Origin: Megasphaera_A sueciensis
GTDB lineage: Bacteria; Bacillota; Negativicutes; Veillonellales; Megasphaeraceae
Direction of reading: 5' to 3'
DNA: 64,000 nucleotides
Assembly: GCF_050219315.1 (NCBI RefSeq)
Contig: NZ_CP116939.1
Span: 62,001-126,000 of the forward strand
The notes beneath the pieces were generated by a model, which was not told the origin of the DNA, ran no database searches, and saw nothing but the letters and a program-made list of their open reading frames with translations. This document shows positions 23,984-32,620 of the stretch, in pieces. Both the position numbers and the translations under genes were made by a program. Within the stretch, counting starts at the first letter, position 1. Each line of letters begins with the position of its first letter.

Positions 23984-26214
23984 AGTTCACTTTATATACG
24001 GCAAATTGTACGGGCAATGCCAGAAACAGCATCTACCCGAATCAGGCTGACATTGCAAATGAAGAAGACTTTAAGGCTGCCATCTGCCGCGATCATGTCA
24101 GTGCGGAATATAAAAATTTCCATCGCTCCAATGCTGATTATATTGCCGGGAACGTGGATGTCATGGACTGTGACAACGATCACTCGGATCATCCCAAAGA
24201 CTGGATATATCCTGACATGTATCCAAACATTTTCCCGGATGTTTCTTTTGTCGTTGTTCCCAGCCGCCATGACGGAAAGGTAAAAGGAAAAAAGTCAGCC
24301 AGACCGCGGCATCATGTCTATTTTCCTCATCAACCCACTGTAAGTGCGGAAGATTGTTCGAACTTAAAAAAACGTATATATGCGGCGGCACCCTTCTTTG
24401 ATAAGGGGGCGACAGATGCGGCACGGTTTATGTATGGCTGTCAGCCGGTGGATGTGATATGGCATGAAGGAAGTAAGACTATAGATGAATTTTTAGACGA
24501 GAAATCTTTATGCGATTTTGATAAGGAAACTATTACAGAAGGTTCCCGTAATAAAAGCATGAGTTGGTTTGCGGGAAAAGTTGTCAAGCGGTATGGCTGC
24601 ACAGAGGAAGCACGTCGTATTTTCATCGAGAAATCAAAAAGGTGTACGCCGCCGTTAGCGCGGGAAGAACTGGATAGCATATGGGACAGTGCCTTGAAAT
24701 TTGGCAGGGATTTGGCAAAGCAGGATGGGTATATTGCACCGGAGGAGTACAACAAAGAACCGGAGTGGGAGATGCCCATTCCTTTTGATGAGTACCATCT
24801 GCCGCCTTTCCCGTTGGATGCCCTGCCAAAGGCGGTCGGTGATTATGTGGCGGCACTCTCGGAAAGCACACAGACACCGGTTGATATGGCGGCTACCGCA
24901 GCCATTGCAATCCTGTCCGTATGCATGCAGGGGAAATTCAAAATCAGGGCAAAGCCGGACTGGATAGAACCTGTCAATATTTTTGTGCTGAATGTCATGA
25001 ATCCGTCCGAGCGTAAATCTGCGGTCGAAAATGCCATGATACGGCCATTGAATGTATATGAGTCAGAGCGGAATGTGCAGAATGCAGCGGCAATCGAAGC
25101 CAGCAAAATGCAGAAACGGATACTGGAACGCAGGCAGAAAGTGCTGGAGGATCAGGCATCCAAGGGAAAAGCGGATGCACAAGCAGTCCGAAGAATGGCA
25201 GAGGAGATTGCCGGATATAAGGAAATGAAGCCGATGAAGCTGTATGTGGATGATATTACCACAGAAAAGCTGACGTCTGTATTGGCGGATAATAACGGAC
25301 GGGCGGCAATTCTATCCACGGAAGGTGGGATATTTGATACTCTCGCGGGAGCGTATTCCAAAACCGTCAATATTGACGTTATGCTGAAAGGCTACTCCGG
25401 GGACAGCATCCGGGTGGACCGTATCGGCAGGAACAGTGAAAGCATCATGAACCCGGCACTGACGGTGCTGCTTATGGTACAACCAAGCGTCCTTTCCGGC
25501 CTGATGCAGAACGGCGTCTTCCGGGGGCGGGGACTGACAGCACGGTTTTTATACTGTATCCCGGCATCCTTTGTAGGGAAACGAAAATACCGTTCAGCAT
25601 CTGTTCCTGATGAGGTGTACCGGGAATATGAGCAGTGCATCCGGAATCTGCTGGAGGATGAATGTGAAAGAGGGGAAGAAATCATCACCTTATCGCAGGA
25701 GGCAGATGCGCTGATAGAAGCCTTTGCCGAAAGGCTGGAGCCTGAGTTAAACAGAACCTACGCAGACATTGTGGACTGGGCAGGAAAGCTGGTAGGCAAC
25801 ATTCAGCGTATCGCAGCCCTGTTGTGCCGGGCATCCACATACAGGAACCATGACTTTTTAGTTGTTCCGGATCCACTTGTGGTGGACGGGGAAACCATGA
25901 GAAACAGCATCCGGATCGGAGAATATTTTATAGAACACGCAAGGGCGGCTTTTATGCTGATGGGTGCTGACCCGGTTATCAGCCAAAGCAAGAAGGTGAT
26001 GGATGTGGTAACGAAAAATGGGATGACGGAATTTACACGCAGGGACCTTATGAGGCTCTGCCGCAATTTCAAGAAAGCAGAGGATGTGCAGCCGGTCTTA
26101 ACACAACTGGTGGATTACGGCTATATTGCACCGAAGGAACATAAAAACTATTCGGGAAAAGGAAGGCCTCCTGCACAGACATATCTCGTCAATCCACATA
26201 TGTATGAGCAGTGA
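23980..26214 (+). CDS. Phage primase/helicase-like replication protein (DUF3987)
   Basis: 744 residues. The N-terminal 200 residues look like a primase-type domain (VDVMDCDNDHSDHP, RFMYGCQPVDVIW), followed by a primase C-terminal-like helical segment (RRIFIEKSKRCTPPLAREEL). From about 270 to the end is a DUF3987 / YfjI-type ATPase-like region (VFVLNVMNPSERKSAVENAM in weak Walker-like form, STEGGIFDTLAGAYSK, GRGLTARFLY). Such proteins fill the primase-helicase slot in Bacillota prophages. The start overlaps the preceding gene by 4 bp. Confidence 0.75.
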   Translation: MKFTLYTANCTGNARNSIYPNQADIANEEDFKAAICRDHVSAEYKNFHRSNADYIAGNVDVMDCDNDHSDHPKDWIYPDMYPNIFPDVSFVVVPSRHDGKVKGKKSARPRHHVYFPHQPTVSAEDCSNLKKRIYAAAPFFDKGATDAARFMYGCQPVDVIWHEGSKTIDEFLDEKSLCDFDKETITEGSRNKSMSWFAGKVVKRYGCTEEARRIFIEKSKRCTPPLAREELDSIWDSALKFGRDLAKQDGYIAPEEYNKEPEWEMPIPFDEYHLPPFPLDALPKAVGDYVAALSESTQTPVDMAATAAIAILSVCMQGKFKIRAKPDWIEPVNIFVLNVMNPSERKSAVENAMIRPLNVYESERNVQNAAAIEASKMQKRILERRQKVLEDQASKGKADAQAVRRMAEEIAGYKEMKPMKLYVDDITTEKLTSVLADNNGRAAILSTEGGIFDTLAGAYSKTVNIDVMLKGYSGDSIRVDRIGRNSESIMNPALTVLLMVQPSVLSGLMQNGVFRGRGLTARFLYCIPASFVGKRKYRSASVPDEVYREYEQCIRNLLEDECERGEEIITLSQEADALIEAFAERLEPELNRTYADIVDWAGKLVGNIQRIAALLCRASTYRNHDFLVVPDPLVVDGETMRNSIRIGEYFIEHARAAFMLMGADPVISQSKKVMDVVTKNGMTEFTRRDLMRLCRNFKKAEDVQPVLTQLVDYGYIAPKEHKNYSGKGRPPAQTYLVNPHMYEQ

Positions 26215-26215
26215 C

Positions 26216-26375
26216 TTTTGTCCTTTTTGTCCTTTCTGTCCCTATACCATATGTAAATATATGGGTATATATGTCCTTATAGTAACAGATACATATAGAT
26301 ACATATTTTTACTTATATTTATATTTATATTTTCATTCGTACACGCTATAGGACAGTGTGACAAAAAGGACAAAA
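26216..26375. other. Candidate replication origin: iterons and long inverted repeat
   Basis: A 16-bp perfect inverted repeat (TTTTGTCCTTTTTGTC at 26216-26231, complement at 26360-26375) extends imperfectly inward (CTGTCCCTATA versus TATAGGACAG). It encloses about 90 bp of very AT-rich DNA. The left side holds three TTTGTCC/TTCTGTCC direct repeats, and a further TGTCC lies inside. It directly follows the primase/helicase gene. An origin or a long regulatory hairpin are both possible. Confidence 0.5.
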
Positions 26376-26428
26376 ATAGGAAGACTTTCAATGATGACAT
26401 GGGAGAAAGGTGGGAAGGAGTATGTGAA

Positions 26429-26710
26429 ATGCGGGAAAAAGTAATCGAGCAGAAACTTGCGACAGCCGTAAAAAAGGCAGGCGGTATGGCACTGAAGTTT
26501 GTTAGTTCCGGCTTTGATGGAATGCCGGACCGGTTAGTATTATTGCCGGGCGGCAGGATAGCCTTTGTAGAAGTAAAAGCACCGGGAAAGAAGTCACGTC
26601 CTCTTCAGCTGGCAAGGCATCGTATGCTGCGGGAGTTGGGATTTCGTGTTTATGTTATTGACAGCGCAGATCAGATTGGAGGGATGCTGGATGCAATACA
26701 AGCCTCATGA
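26429..26710 (+). CDS. VRR-NUC domain nuclease
   Basis: A 93-residue single-domain VRR-NUC protein of the PD-(D/E)XK superfamily: GFDGMPDRLVLLPGGRIAFVEVKAPGKK gives the D...ExK catalytic set, and Q-L-A-R-H follows as in the family. Relatives act in phage DNA metabolism, possibly junction cleavage. The ATG at 26429 has GGAAGGAG 8 nt upstream. The C-terminus overlaps the SNF2 helicase start by 20 bp, indicating coupling. Confidence 0.85.
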   Translation: MREKVIEQKLATAVKKAGGMALKFVSSGFDGMPDRLVLLPGGRIAFVEVKAPGKKSRPLQLARHRMLRELGFRVYVIDSADQIGGMLDAIQAS

Positions 26711-28046
26711 GTACCAACAATATGCCATTTCTTATATCGAAAGCCATCCCACGGCGGCAGTCCTGTTGGATATGGGTCTTGGCAAAACAAGCATCGCGCT
26801 GACGGCGATCCAAAATCTTTTGTTTGATAGCTTTGACGTTCATCGCGTTTTAGTGATATGCCCGTTGCGTGTGGAAGCCGTATGGGCAAATGAAATGCAG
26901 CATTGGGATCATCTGCATCGATTGCAATATACCGTGGCAGTGGGTACAGAAGCAGAACGACTGTCGGCACTGAAAGCACAGGCGGATATTTATGTCATCA
27001 ACCGTGAGAATGTGCAGTGGCTGATTGAGAAAAGCGGGATCCCCTTTGATTTTGACATGGTGGTTGTGGATGAACTTTCATCATTCAAGAATTACCAGTC
27101 CAAGCGGTTCAAAGCACTGATGAAAGCAAGACCGAAGGTAAAAAGAATGGTGGGTCTGACAGGGACCCCTTCTTCAAACGGTTTGATGGATTTATTTGCC
27201 GAGTTCAAGTTGCTGGATATGGGGAAGCGGCTTGGCAGATTCATCGGACAGTACCGCAGCACTTACTTTACACCGGACAAGCGGAATGGGCAGGTCGTTT
27301 TCAGCTACAGACCACTGCCGGGAGCCGAGGACCAAATATACCGGAAAATATCGGACATTTCTATTTCCATGAAATCCACGGACCACCTGCTTATGCCGGA
27401 ACTCATCAGCAGCCAGTATGAAGTGCAATTATCTGATGCGGAACGTAAACGGTATGAAGAACTGAAGAAGGATCTGGTACTGCAGCTGCCGGACGGTGAT
27501 GTCACAGCCGCCAATGCGGCATCCCTCACGATGAAGCTTTCCCAGATGGCAAACGGTGCGATCTATTCTGATGACGGGACGGTGCTTCCTATTCATGACC
27601 GGAAGCTGGATGCATTGGAAGATATCATCGAAAGCGCCAACGGCAAGCCGGTTCTGGTGGCCTATTGGTTTAAGCACGATTTAGTACGGATCCGGCAGCG
27701 GTTTACCGTGAGGGCAATCAATACCTCGCAGGATATAGCGGACTGGAACGCCGGTGCGATTCCCATTGCAGTTATTCATCCGGCATCCGCCGGTCATGGA
27801 CTGAACCTGCAGCAGGGCGGCTCCACGCTTGTCTGGTTCGGATTGACATGGAGTCTGGAGTTGTACCAGCAGACGAATGCCAGACTCTGGCGACAGGGAC
27901 AGACATCTAGAACCGTGGTCATTCAGCATATCATCACGAAAGGGACCATCGACGGACGCATCCTGAAGGCCCTGAAAGAAAAAAACAAGACCCAGGCTGC
28001 ACTGATTGATGCAGTCCGGGCCAGCTTGCGAGGAGGCAGCCTATGA
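26691..28046 (+). CDS. SNF2-family DEAD/DEAH helicase
   Basis: 451 residues. Motif I is LDMGLGKTS (about residues 24-32), motif II is VVDELSSFKN, motif III is GLTGTPSSNGL. The C-terminal helicase lobe has HPASAGHGLNLQQGG and QTNARLWRQGQT (motifs V and VI). This small SNF2 helicase regularly follows a VRR-NUC gene in phage replication modules. GGAGGG lies 7 nt before the ATG at 26691. It overlaps the next gene by 4 bp. Confidence 0.88.
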   Translation: MQYKPHEYQQYAISYIESHPTAAVLLDMGLGKTSIALTAIQNLLFDSFDVHRVLVICPLRVEAVWANEMQHWDHLHRLQYTVAVGTEAERLSALKAQADIYVINRENVQWLIEKSGIPFDFDMVVVDELSSFKNYQSKRFKALMKARPKVKRMVGLTGTPSSNGLMDLFAEFKLLDMGKRLGRFIGQYRSTYFTPDKRNGQVVFSYRPLPGAEDQIYRKISDISISMKSTDHLLMPELISSQYEVQLSDAERKRYEELKKDLVLQLPDGDVTAANAASLTMKLSQMANGAIYSDDGTVLPIHDRKLDALEDIIESANGKPVLVAYWFKHDLVRIRQRFTVRAINTSQDIADWNAGAIPIAVIHPASAGHGLNLQQGGSTLVWFGLTWSLELYQQTNARLWRQGQTSRTVVIQHIITKGTIDGRILKALKEKNKTQAALIDAVRASLRGGSL

Positions 28047-28501
28047 GTGTTATCTGGAAGTACCTGAACAAACGAAGCGGTGCCATTGATGCCATCAGGG
28101 ATTACGACAGCATGACGTTCATCATCGACAACACCAGCGAGGATATCAAGCAGGCATATGCTGCCATGACCAGCCTGCATCCGTCCGGCTCCGATGGGAT
28201 GCCGCACTCCTGCAATCCGCATGTCGCAGAAGATCATATCATCTCCGGCATGGCAGACATCGACATCCTGAAGGAACGTTATCGGCAGGCTGTGGAATAC
28301 ATGACGTGGTTCCGTCCTGCATGGGAGAAGCTAAGTAGCGATGAGCAGTATGTACTGGAAACCTTCTATGCTGACGAGGATGCACAGACGAGCGCCGTCT
28401 ATGCCATAGCTGATCATTTCCACATCGAGCGATCATCCGCCTATAAGAGGAAGAATCGTGCATTGGCTAAGTTTGCCATTCTTTTGTTTGGAAAGACATG
28501 A
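28043..28501 (+). CDS. Phage late regulator with sigma-region-4-like HTH
   Basis: 152 residues. The C-terminal helix-turn-helix (QTSAVYAIADHFHIERSSAYKR) resembles sigma region 4 and ArpU/DUF1492-type phage regulators. The region before it has the WEKLSSDEQYVLETFY pattern typical of these proteins. It is the last gene before the packaging module, a usual place for the activator of late genes. Its target promoter is not identifiable with confidence. Confidence 0.75.
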   Translation: MSVIWKYLNKRSGAIDAIRDYDSMTFIIDNTSEDIKQAYAAMTSLHPSGSDGMPHSCNPHVAEDHIISGMADIDILKERYRQAVEYMTWFRPAWEKLSSDEQYVLETFYADEDAQTSAVYAIADHFHIERSSAYKRKNRALAKFAILLFGKT

Positions 28502-28566
28502 TGTCCAAAATCGCGGACGCATTTATTCATTTGACGTGTTATACTAATAGCATGAAAGTATGAGAG

Positions 28567-28600
28567 AAGCCTTCGAGGGAGCAATCCTTTGGAGGCTTTT
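28567..28600 (+). promoter_or_regulatory. Hairpin burying the Shine-Dalgarno ahead of the packaging module
   Basis: AAGCCTTCGAGGG (28567-28579) can pair with CCTTTGGAGGCTT (28586-28598): 13 bp with three G-U pairs and a 6-nt loop. The right arm contains TTTGGAGG, the only good ribosome-binding site before the HNH gene. The short T run after it means a terminator role is also possible. Confidence 0.5.
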
Positions 28601-28613
28601 GCTATGTCTGGAG

Positions 28614-29003
28614 ATGAGTGCTTTGCCTTGGAAACCAAAGAAACCGTGCGCCTACCCCGGCTGCAAAGAGCTGACCGTGAATCGGTACTGCGAGCAGCAT
28701 CAAAAATTAATGGACAAACGTTATGACACGTACGAGCGCAACCCTGTTGTCAAGAAACGATACGGCAGAGCGTGGAAACGCATCCGGGACCGGTACATCG
28801 GAAGGCATCCCCTGTGTGAGATGTGTCTGAAGAACCACAAGACCATACCGGCAACGGAGGTACACCATATCCGTCCCCTATCCCGCGGCGGCACCCATGA
28901 CGAGGATAACCTTATGGCATTATGCAAGCCGTGCCACTCGAAGATAACCGCCAAGATGGACGACCGCTGGCATCATGCCAAAAAGGAATACCACTACGAA
29001 TGA
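28614..29003 (+). CDS. HNH endonuclease of the packaging module
   Basis: 129 residues. The first part has CAYPGCKEL and YCEQHQ. The C-terminal HNH motif is clear: CEMCLKNHKTIPATEVHHIR, then GGTHDEDNLMALCKPCHSKI. Small HNH proteins next to TerS are common in HK97-type phages and assist terminase cutting. The start is uncertain: the ATG at 28614 is in frame, while the strong Shine-Dalgarno (28588-28595) is better spaced for an ATG at 28604, which is out of frame and opens only a 40-codon frame. Confidence 0.85.
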   Translation: MSALPWKPKKPCAYPGCKELTVNRYCEQHQKLMDKRYDTYERNPVVKKRYGRAWKRIRDRYIGRHPLCEMCLKNHKTIPATEVHHIRPLSRGGTHDEDNLMALCKPCHSKITAKMDDRWHHAKKEYHYE

Positions 29004-29132
29004 CTACACTCCGCCGGGAGGGGCGGTCCAAATCTCTGGCGCGCCGAAATGCTAGACCGGTGCTGGGGTCACACGCACAAAAACTGCGGTTCAAACAGGG
29101 GATTTACCGCATGAGAAAGGAGTTGAACAGCC

Positions 29133-29699
29133 ATGGCCAAGGACGGAACCAATCGCGGCGGCAGACGGATCCGCGCCGGGGACAAGCCGGAGGCGCTGGC
29201 CGACAAGATTGCCAAGGGAAAGGCAGCCACCATTATCGATCTGCCGACACCCAACTTAGAAGGGGCGGATTTAAATGATGCCGCAGATCTCACCGGCGAG
29301 GACATGCCGAATCCCAGCGATTATTTATCTGCCCGGCAACGGGACGGCAAGCCGCTCGGTGCCGACGACCTGTTTCGCCAGACCTGGAAATGGCTGAAGG
29401 ACCGCGGCTGCGAACGGCTCGTCAATCCCCGGCTGCTGGAAGCCTATGCCCAGGCATTCGCCCGGTATATCCAGTGCGAGGAAGCCATCAGCACGTATGG
29501 ATTGCTCGGCAAGCACCCCACAACCGGCGGTGCGATTACCAGTCCGTTTGTGCAGATGAGCCAGTCGTTCCAGAAACAGGCAAACCTGCTCTGGTATGAG
29601 ATTTTCGATATCGTCAAGCAAAATTGTACGACGACCTTCGTAGGGACTCCGCAGGATACAATGATGGAGCACCTGTTGCAGGCGCGGAAAGGAAAATAA
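29133..29699 (+). CDS. terS: Terminase small subunit (P27 family)
   Basis: 188 residues. The fold of P27-like small terminases is recognisable from the helical WKWLKDRGCERLVNPRLLEA, FARYIQCEEAI, and the late SPFVQMSQSFQKQANLLWYEI. It would bind phage DNA at pac or cos and recruit TerL. A DNA methyltransferase, an amidase and two small genes separate it from the large subunit, which is an unusually wide gap. Confidence 0.82.
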   Translation: MAKDGTNRGGRRIRAGDKPEALADKIAKGKAATIIDLPTPNLEGADLNDAADLTGEDMPNPSDYLSARQRDGKPLGADDLFRQTWKWLKDRGCERLVNPRLLEAYAQAFARYIQCEEAISTYGLLGKHPTTGGAITSPFVQMSQSFQKQANLLWYEIFDIVKQNCTTTFVGTPQDTMMEHLLQARKGK

Positions 29700-29701
29700 C
29701 C

Positions 29702-30931
29702 ATGGAATTAATCAAAAAGAATATACAAGACCTCATCCCGGCAGCCTATAATCCGAGAAAGGATTTGCAGCCGGGCGACCCGGAGTACGAAAAGCTGAAA
29801 CGCTCGCTGGACGAGTTCGGTTACGTCGAGCCGGTCATTTGGAACAAGCGTACCGGCAACGTGGTCGGCGGCCACCAGCGCCTAAAGGTGCTCCAGCAGG
29901 AAGGCATCTCGGAAATCGACTGCGTTGTAATCGACATGGACACCGAAAAGGAGAAAGCCTTAAACATCGCGCTCAATAAAATCAGCGGCGACTGGGATAC
30001 GGATAAATTAGCACTGCTCATTACCGACCTGCAGGGCAGCGATTTTGATGTATCGCTTACCGGGTTTGATCCGGCAGAACTGGACGACCTTTTCAAGGAC
30101 GATATGAAGGATGGTGTGCATGATGATGATTTTGATGTGGATGCCGAGCTTAAGAAACCGGTATTCTCCAAGGCCGGTGATGTGTGGCAGTTGGGAACGC
30201 ATCGCCTGCTCTGCGGCGATAGCACCCAGCCGGAAACATACCAGCGATTACTGCAGGGAACACCGGTCAATCTGGTGCTTACTGATCCGCCATATAATGT
30301 CAACTACGAAGGCCGGGCCGGAAAAATCAAGAACGACCATCTGCAGAACGACAAGTTCTATGAGTTCCTGCTCGCCGCTTTCACCTGCATGCATACGGTC
30401 ATGGCAGAGGATGCCAGCATCTATGTATTCCACGCCGACACCGAAGGACTTAACTTCAGGAAAGCCTTCTCGGATGCCGGTTTTTATTTATCCGGCTGCT
30501 GCATCTGGAAAAAGCAGTCGCTGGTGCTGGGACGCTCTCCCTACCAATGGCAGCATGAGCCGGTGCTGTACGGCTGGAAGAAGAAAGGAAAGCATGAATG
30601 GTACACCGGACGGAAGGAATCCACTATCTGGGAGTTTGATAAGCCGAAAAAGAATACGGACCATCCTACCATGAAGCCAATCCCGCTTTTAGCCTACCCC
30701 ATCCTGAATTCCAGCATGACCGGCTGCACTGTGCTCGATCCGTTCGGCGGCAGCGGTTCGACGCTGCTGGCCTGTGAGCAAACGAAGCGACGCTGCTACA
30801 TGGTGGAGCTGGATGAAAAGTTCTGTGATGTCATTGTGAAACGGTATATCGAACAGGTCGGCTCGAGCGAACAGGTAACCGTGACACGGAATGGAAAAAC
30901 GTATACCTATACTGAAGTGGATGCAACATGA
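29702..30931 (+). CDS. ParB-domain DNA methyltransferase
   Basis: 409 residues. The N-terminus is a ParB/sulfiredoxin-like domain (NPRKDLQPGDPEYEKLKRSL ... GYVEPVIWNKRTGNVVGGHQ). The C-terminus is an N4/N6 methylase with motif IV TDPPYNVNYEG and motif I DPFGGSGSTLLACEQ, in the beta-class order. Phages use such enzymes to protect their DNA or mark packaging sites. The ATG at 29702 has AAAGGA 8 nt upstream and starts three bases after terS. The amidase gene overlaps its end by 4 bp. Confidence 0.88.
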   Translation: MELIKKNIQDLIPAAYNPRKDLQPGDPEYEKLKRSLDEFGYVEPVIWNKRTGNVVGGHQRLKVLQQEGISEIDCVVIDMDTEKEKALNIALNKISGDWDTDKLALLITDLQGSDFDVSLTGFDPAELDDLFKDDMKDGVHDDDFDVDAELKKPVFSKAGDVWQLGTHRLLCGDSTQPETYQRLLQGTPVNLVLTDPPYNVNYEGRAGKIKNDHLQNDKFYEFLLAAFTCMHTVMAEDASIYVFHADTEGLNFRKAFSDAGFYLSGCCIWKKQSLVLGRSPYQWQHEPVLYGWKKKGKHEWYTGRKESTIWEFDKPKKNTDHPTMKPIPLLAYPILNSSMTGCTVLDPFGGSGSTLLACEQTKRRCYMVELDEKFCDVIVKRYIEQVGSSEQVTVTRNGKTYTYTEVDAT

Positions 30932-31479
30932 TGCGTGTATTTATCAACCCCGGGCATGACCGGGAACGGGACAGCGGTGCAGTAAACCCAAACACCGGAC
31001 TGCGGGAATGTGATGTGGCGGCAACTATTGGGGAATTAGTGAAGGGATATTTGGAGTCGGCAGGCTGCGAGGTGCAGCTCTTGCAAAGCGATAACCTGGC
31101 TGGTGAAACACCGGATCTGCCCTGCGTGGTGGATACGGCAAATACCTGGCCTGCCGATGTATTTGTCAGCCTGCACTGCAATGCCGACAGCGGCTGCGCC
31201 CGTGGTACGGAGACGCTTATCTATGCCAACGACAGCGGTTCGTCTCCGCAGCTTGCCTCCTGCATCCAGTCGCAGATTGTACAGAGCCTTGGCACGGTGG
31301 ACTGCGGCCTAAAGGAACGGCCCAACCTCATCGTGCTGAAGGACACCACGATGACCGCTGTCTTAGTAGAAACAGCTTTTATTGATAACGACGATGATGC
31401 CGTGCTGCTCACGAATAACACGGATGATTTCGCCCGGGCGATTGCCCGCGGCATAACAGATTTTGAAGGGAGATGCTAA
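30928..31479 (+). CDS. N-acetylmuramoyl-L-alanine amidase (endolysin)
   Basis: 183 residues, Amidase_3 family. Zinc and catalytic residues are visible: INPGHDRERDSG (first His), ADVFVSLHCNAD (second His), and AVLVETAFIDN (catalytic Glu). There is no signal peptide or separate wall-binding domain, so export would require a holin. A holin-like gene lies 6.5 kb downstream. Finding the endolysin inside the packaging genes, ahead of TerL, is an atypical position. Confidence 0.88.
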   Translation: MMRVFINPGHDRERDSGAVNPNTGLRECDVAATIGELVKGYLESAGCEVQLLQSDNLAGETPDLPCVVDTANTWPADVFVSLHCNADSGCARGTETLIYANDSGSSPQLASCIQSQIVQSLGTVDCGLKERPNLIVLKDTTMTAVLVETAFIDNDDDAVLLTNNTDDFARAIARGITDFEGRC

Positions 31480-31480
31480 T

Positions 31481-31756
31481 ATGGATATCGAAATGATTAA
31501 AAATGAACTCAAGGAACATATTCTGGACTCGGTCCAGGAGGATGCCAAGAACGCCACCATTTCCTGGCTGAATACAACGGTGCTTCCGGCAGCCAAAGAA
31601 GTAGCGGATGCCTACACAGCCGCGTTGCAGGAATCTGCTGGCAAGGAAACCGGTTGGAGCAAGTTCCGCGATCAATGCTTCCTGCCGACGCTGATTGATG
31701 GCGGCTTGTGGCTGACTGGAAAACTGCTCGGTAAAATGGCGGCAGTACAAGAATAA
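31481..31756 (+). CDS. Small phage protein after the amidase
   Basis: 91 residues, unrecognised. The N-terminal half is an amphipathic charged helix. The C-terminus (FLPTLIDGGLWLTGKLLGKM) is amphipathic and moderately hydrophobic. Its position right after an endolysin suggests a lysis-related role, but there is no true membrane helix. GAAGGGAG lies about 8 nt before the ATG. Confidence 0.55.
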   Translation: MDIEMIKNELKEHILDSVQEDAKNATISWLNTTVLPAAKEVADAYTAALQESAGKETGWSKFRDQCFLPTLIDGGLWLTGKLLGKMAAVQE

Positions 31757-31758
31757 TC

Positions 31759-31792
31759 TGTACAAATTATGGTACAAACCCCTTGCTATAAT
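31759..31792 (+). promoter_or_regulatory. Extended -10 promoter with palindromic operator
   Basis: TGCTATAAT (31784-31792) is a perfect extended -10 element. An inverted repeat TGTAC-N8-GTACA (31759-31776) covers the -35 position, as expected for repressor control. The promoter reads into the gene at 31845, which is therefore separately regulated within the late region. Confidence 0.6.
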
Positions 31793-31844
31793 TGCCGGTT
31801 AGAGTGATATATGTACATGACAAAAACGAAAGGGGTTTACTACT

Positions 31845-32528
31845 ATGAAAATTTTGTACCATGCACAAGGAAAAACACGTAAGGAACTGGCCAATGCCGT
31901 CAGCACTATTACCAGAGAAAAGGCGGTCTACCAATTCATGCCAACCTGCGCCTATGCTATCGGCGCTTTCACCGTCGACAAGGACGGAAACCTACTCTAC
32001 GAAGCAGATACTGATAGCAAGATTGTCCAAACGGTGCTGGCCGGTTTGGAAAAAGCAGGATTTACCGCCGAGGAATCAAATAATCTTACCAAAGAACCTG
32101 ACGACTTGGTTATTGCTATGCCGCGTTCTTTTTTCACTGATACGGCACTGGAAAATCTGAAGAAGCTGATCCAGGCCAAGAGCAACATTATGTTAAAAGT
32201 TTTCCAAATCGATCTGCTGCGGATGCAGGTAACAGAGGATAAAGTGTTATTCCCCTGGTTTACCGGCTGCCCGGATACCGATACGGTCAAAGCCTACACT
32301 CATTTCATTACGGCCCTCTGCCATCTGGCAAAGAAACAGAAACGGGTATTGGCAACGGAGCACCCATCCATCAACGAGAAATACGACTTCCGCTGCTTTC
32401 TGCTCCGGCTTGGTTTTATCGGTACGGAATACAAGGAAGAACGGAAGTTGCTCCTGCAGCACCTTTCCGGTTCCTCGGCCTTTAAAAACGGCAGAAAGGA
32501 ACAACACCATGATGAAATATCCGAATAA
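31845..32528 (+). CDS. Phage-associated virulence-related-type protein, unknown function
   Basis: 227 residues. It begins MKILYHAQGKTRKELANAVS and contains EKAVYQFMPTCAYAIGAFTVD, a family recurrent in Bacillota prophages and often named virulence-related without functional data. The second half is helical. It has its own regulated promoter and is followed by a terminator, so it is an independently expressed single gene placed among packaging genes. That arrangement is typical of a phage moron or accessory gene. Confidence 0.6.
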   Translation: MKILYHAQGKTRKELANAVSTITREKAVYQFMPTCAYAIGAFTVDKDGNLLYEADTDSKIVQTVLAGLEKAGFTAEESNNLTKEPDDLVIAMPRSFFTDTALENLKKLIQAKSNIMLKVFQIDLLRMQVTEDKVLFPWFTGCPDTDTVKAYTHFITALCHLAKKQKRVLATEHPSINEKYDFRCFLLRLGFIGTEYKEERKLLLQHLSGSSAFKNGRKEQHHDEISE

Positions 32529-32568
32529 ATTCATGAGAAAATAATATATACCATTACACCCTATACCA

Positions 32569-32596
32569 AGACTGCCCACTTCGGCGGTCTTTTTTG
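32569..32596 (+). terminator. Rho-independent terminator
   Basis: AGACTGCC (32569-32576) pairs with GGCGGTCT (32583-32590), including one G-U pair, with a 6-nt loop and a run of T after it. It closes the single-gene unit at 31845. Confidence 0.75.
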
Positions 32597-32620
32597 TTGC
32601 TGCCAAGGAGGTGACGCTGT

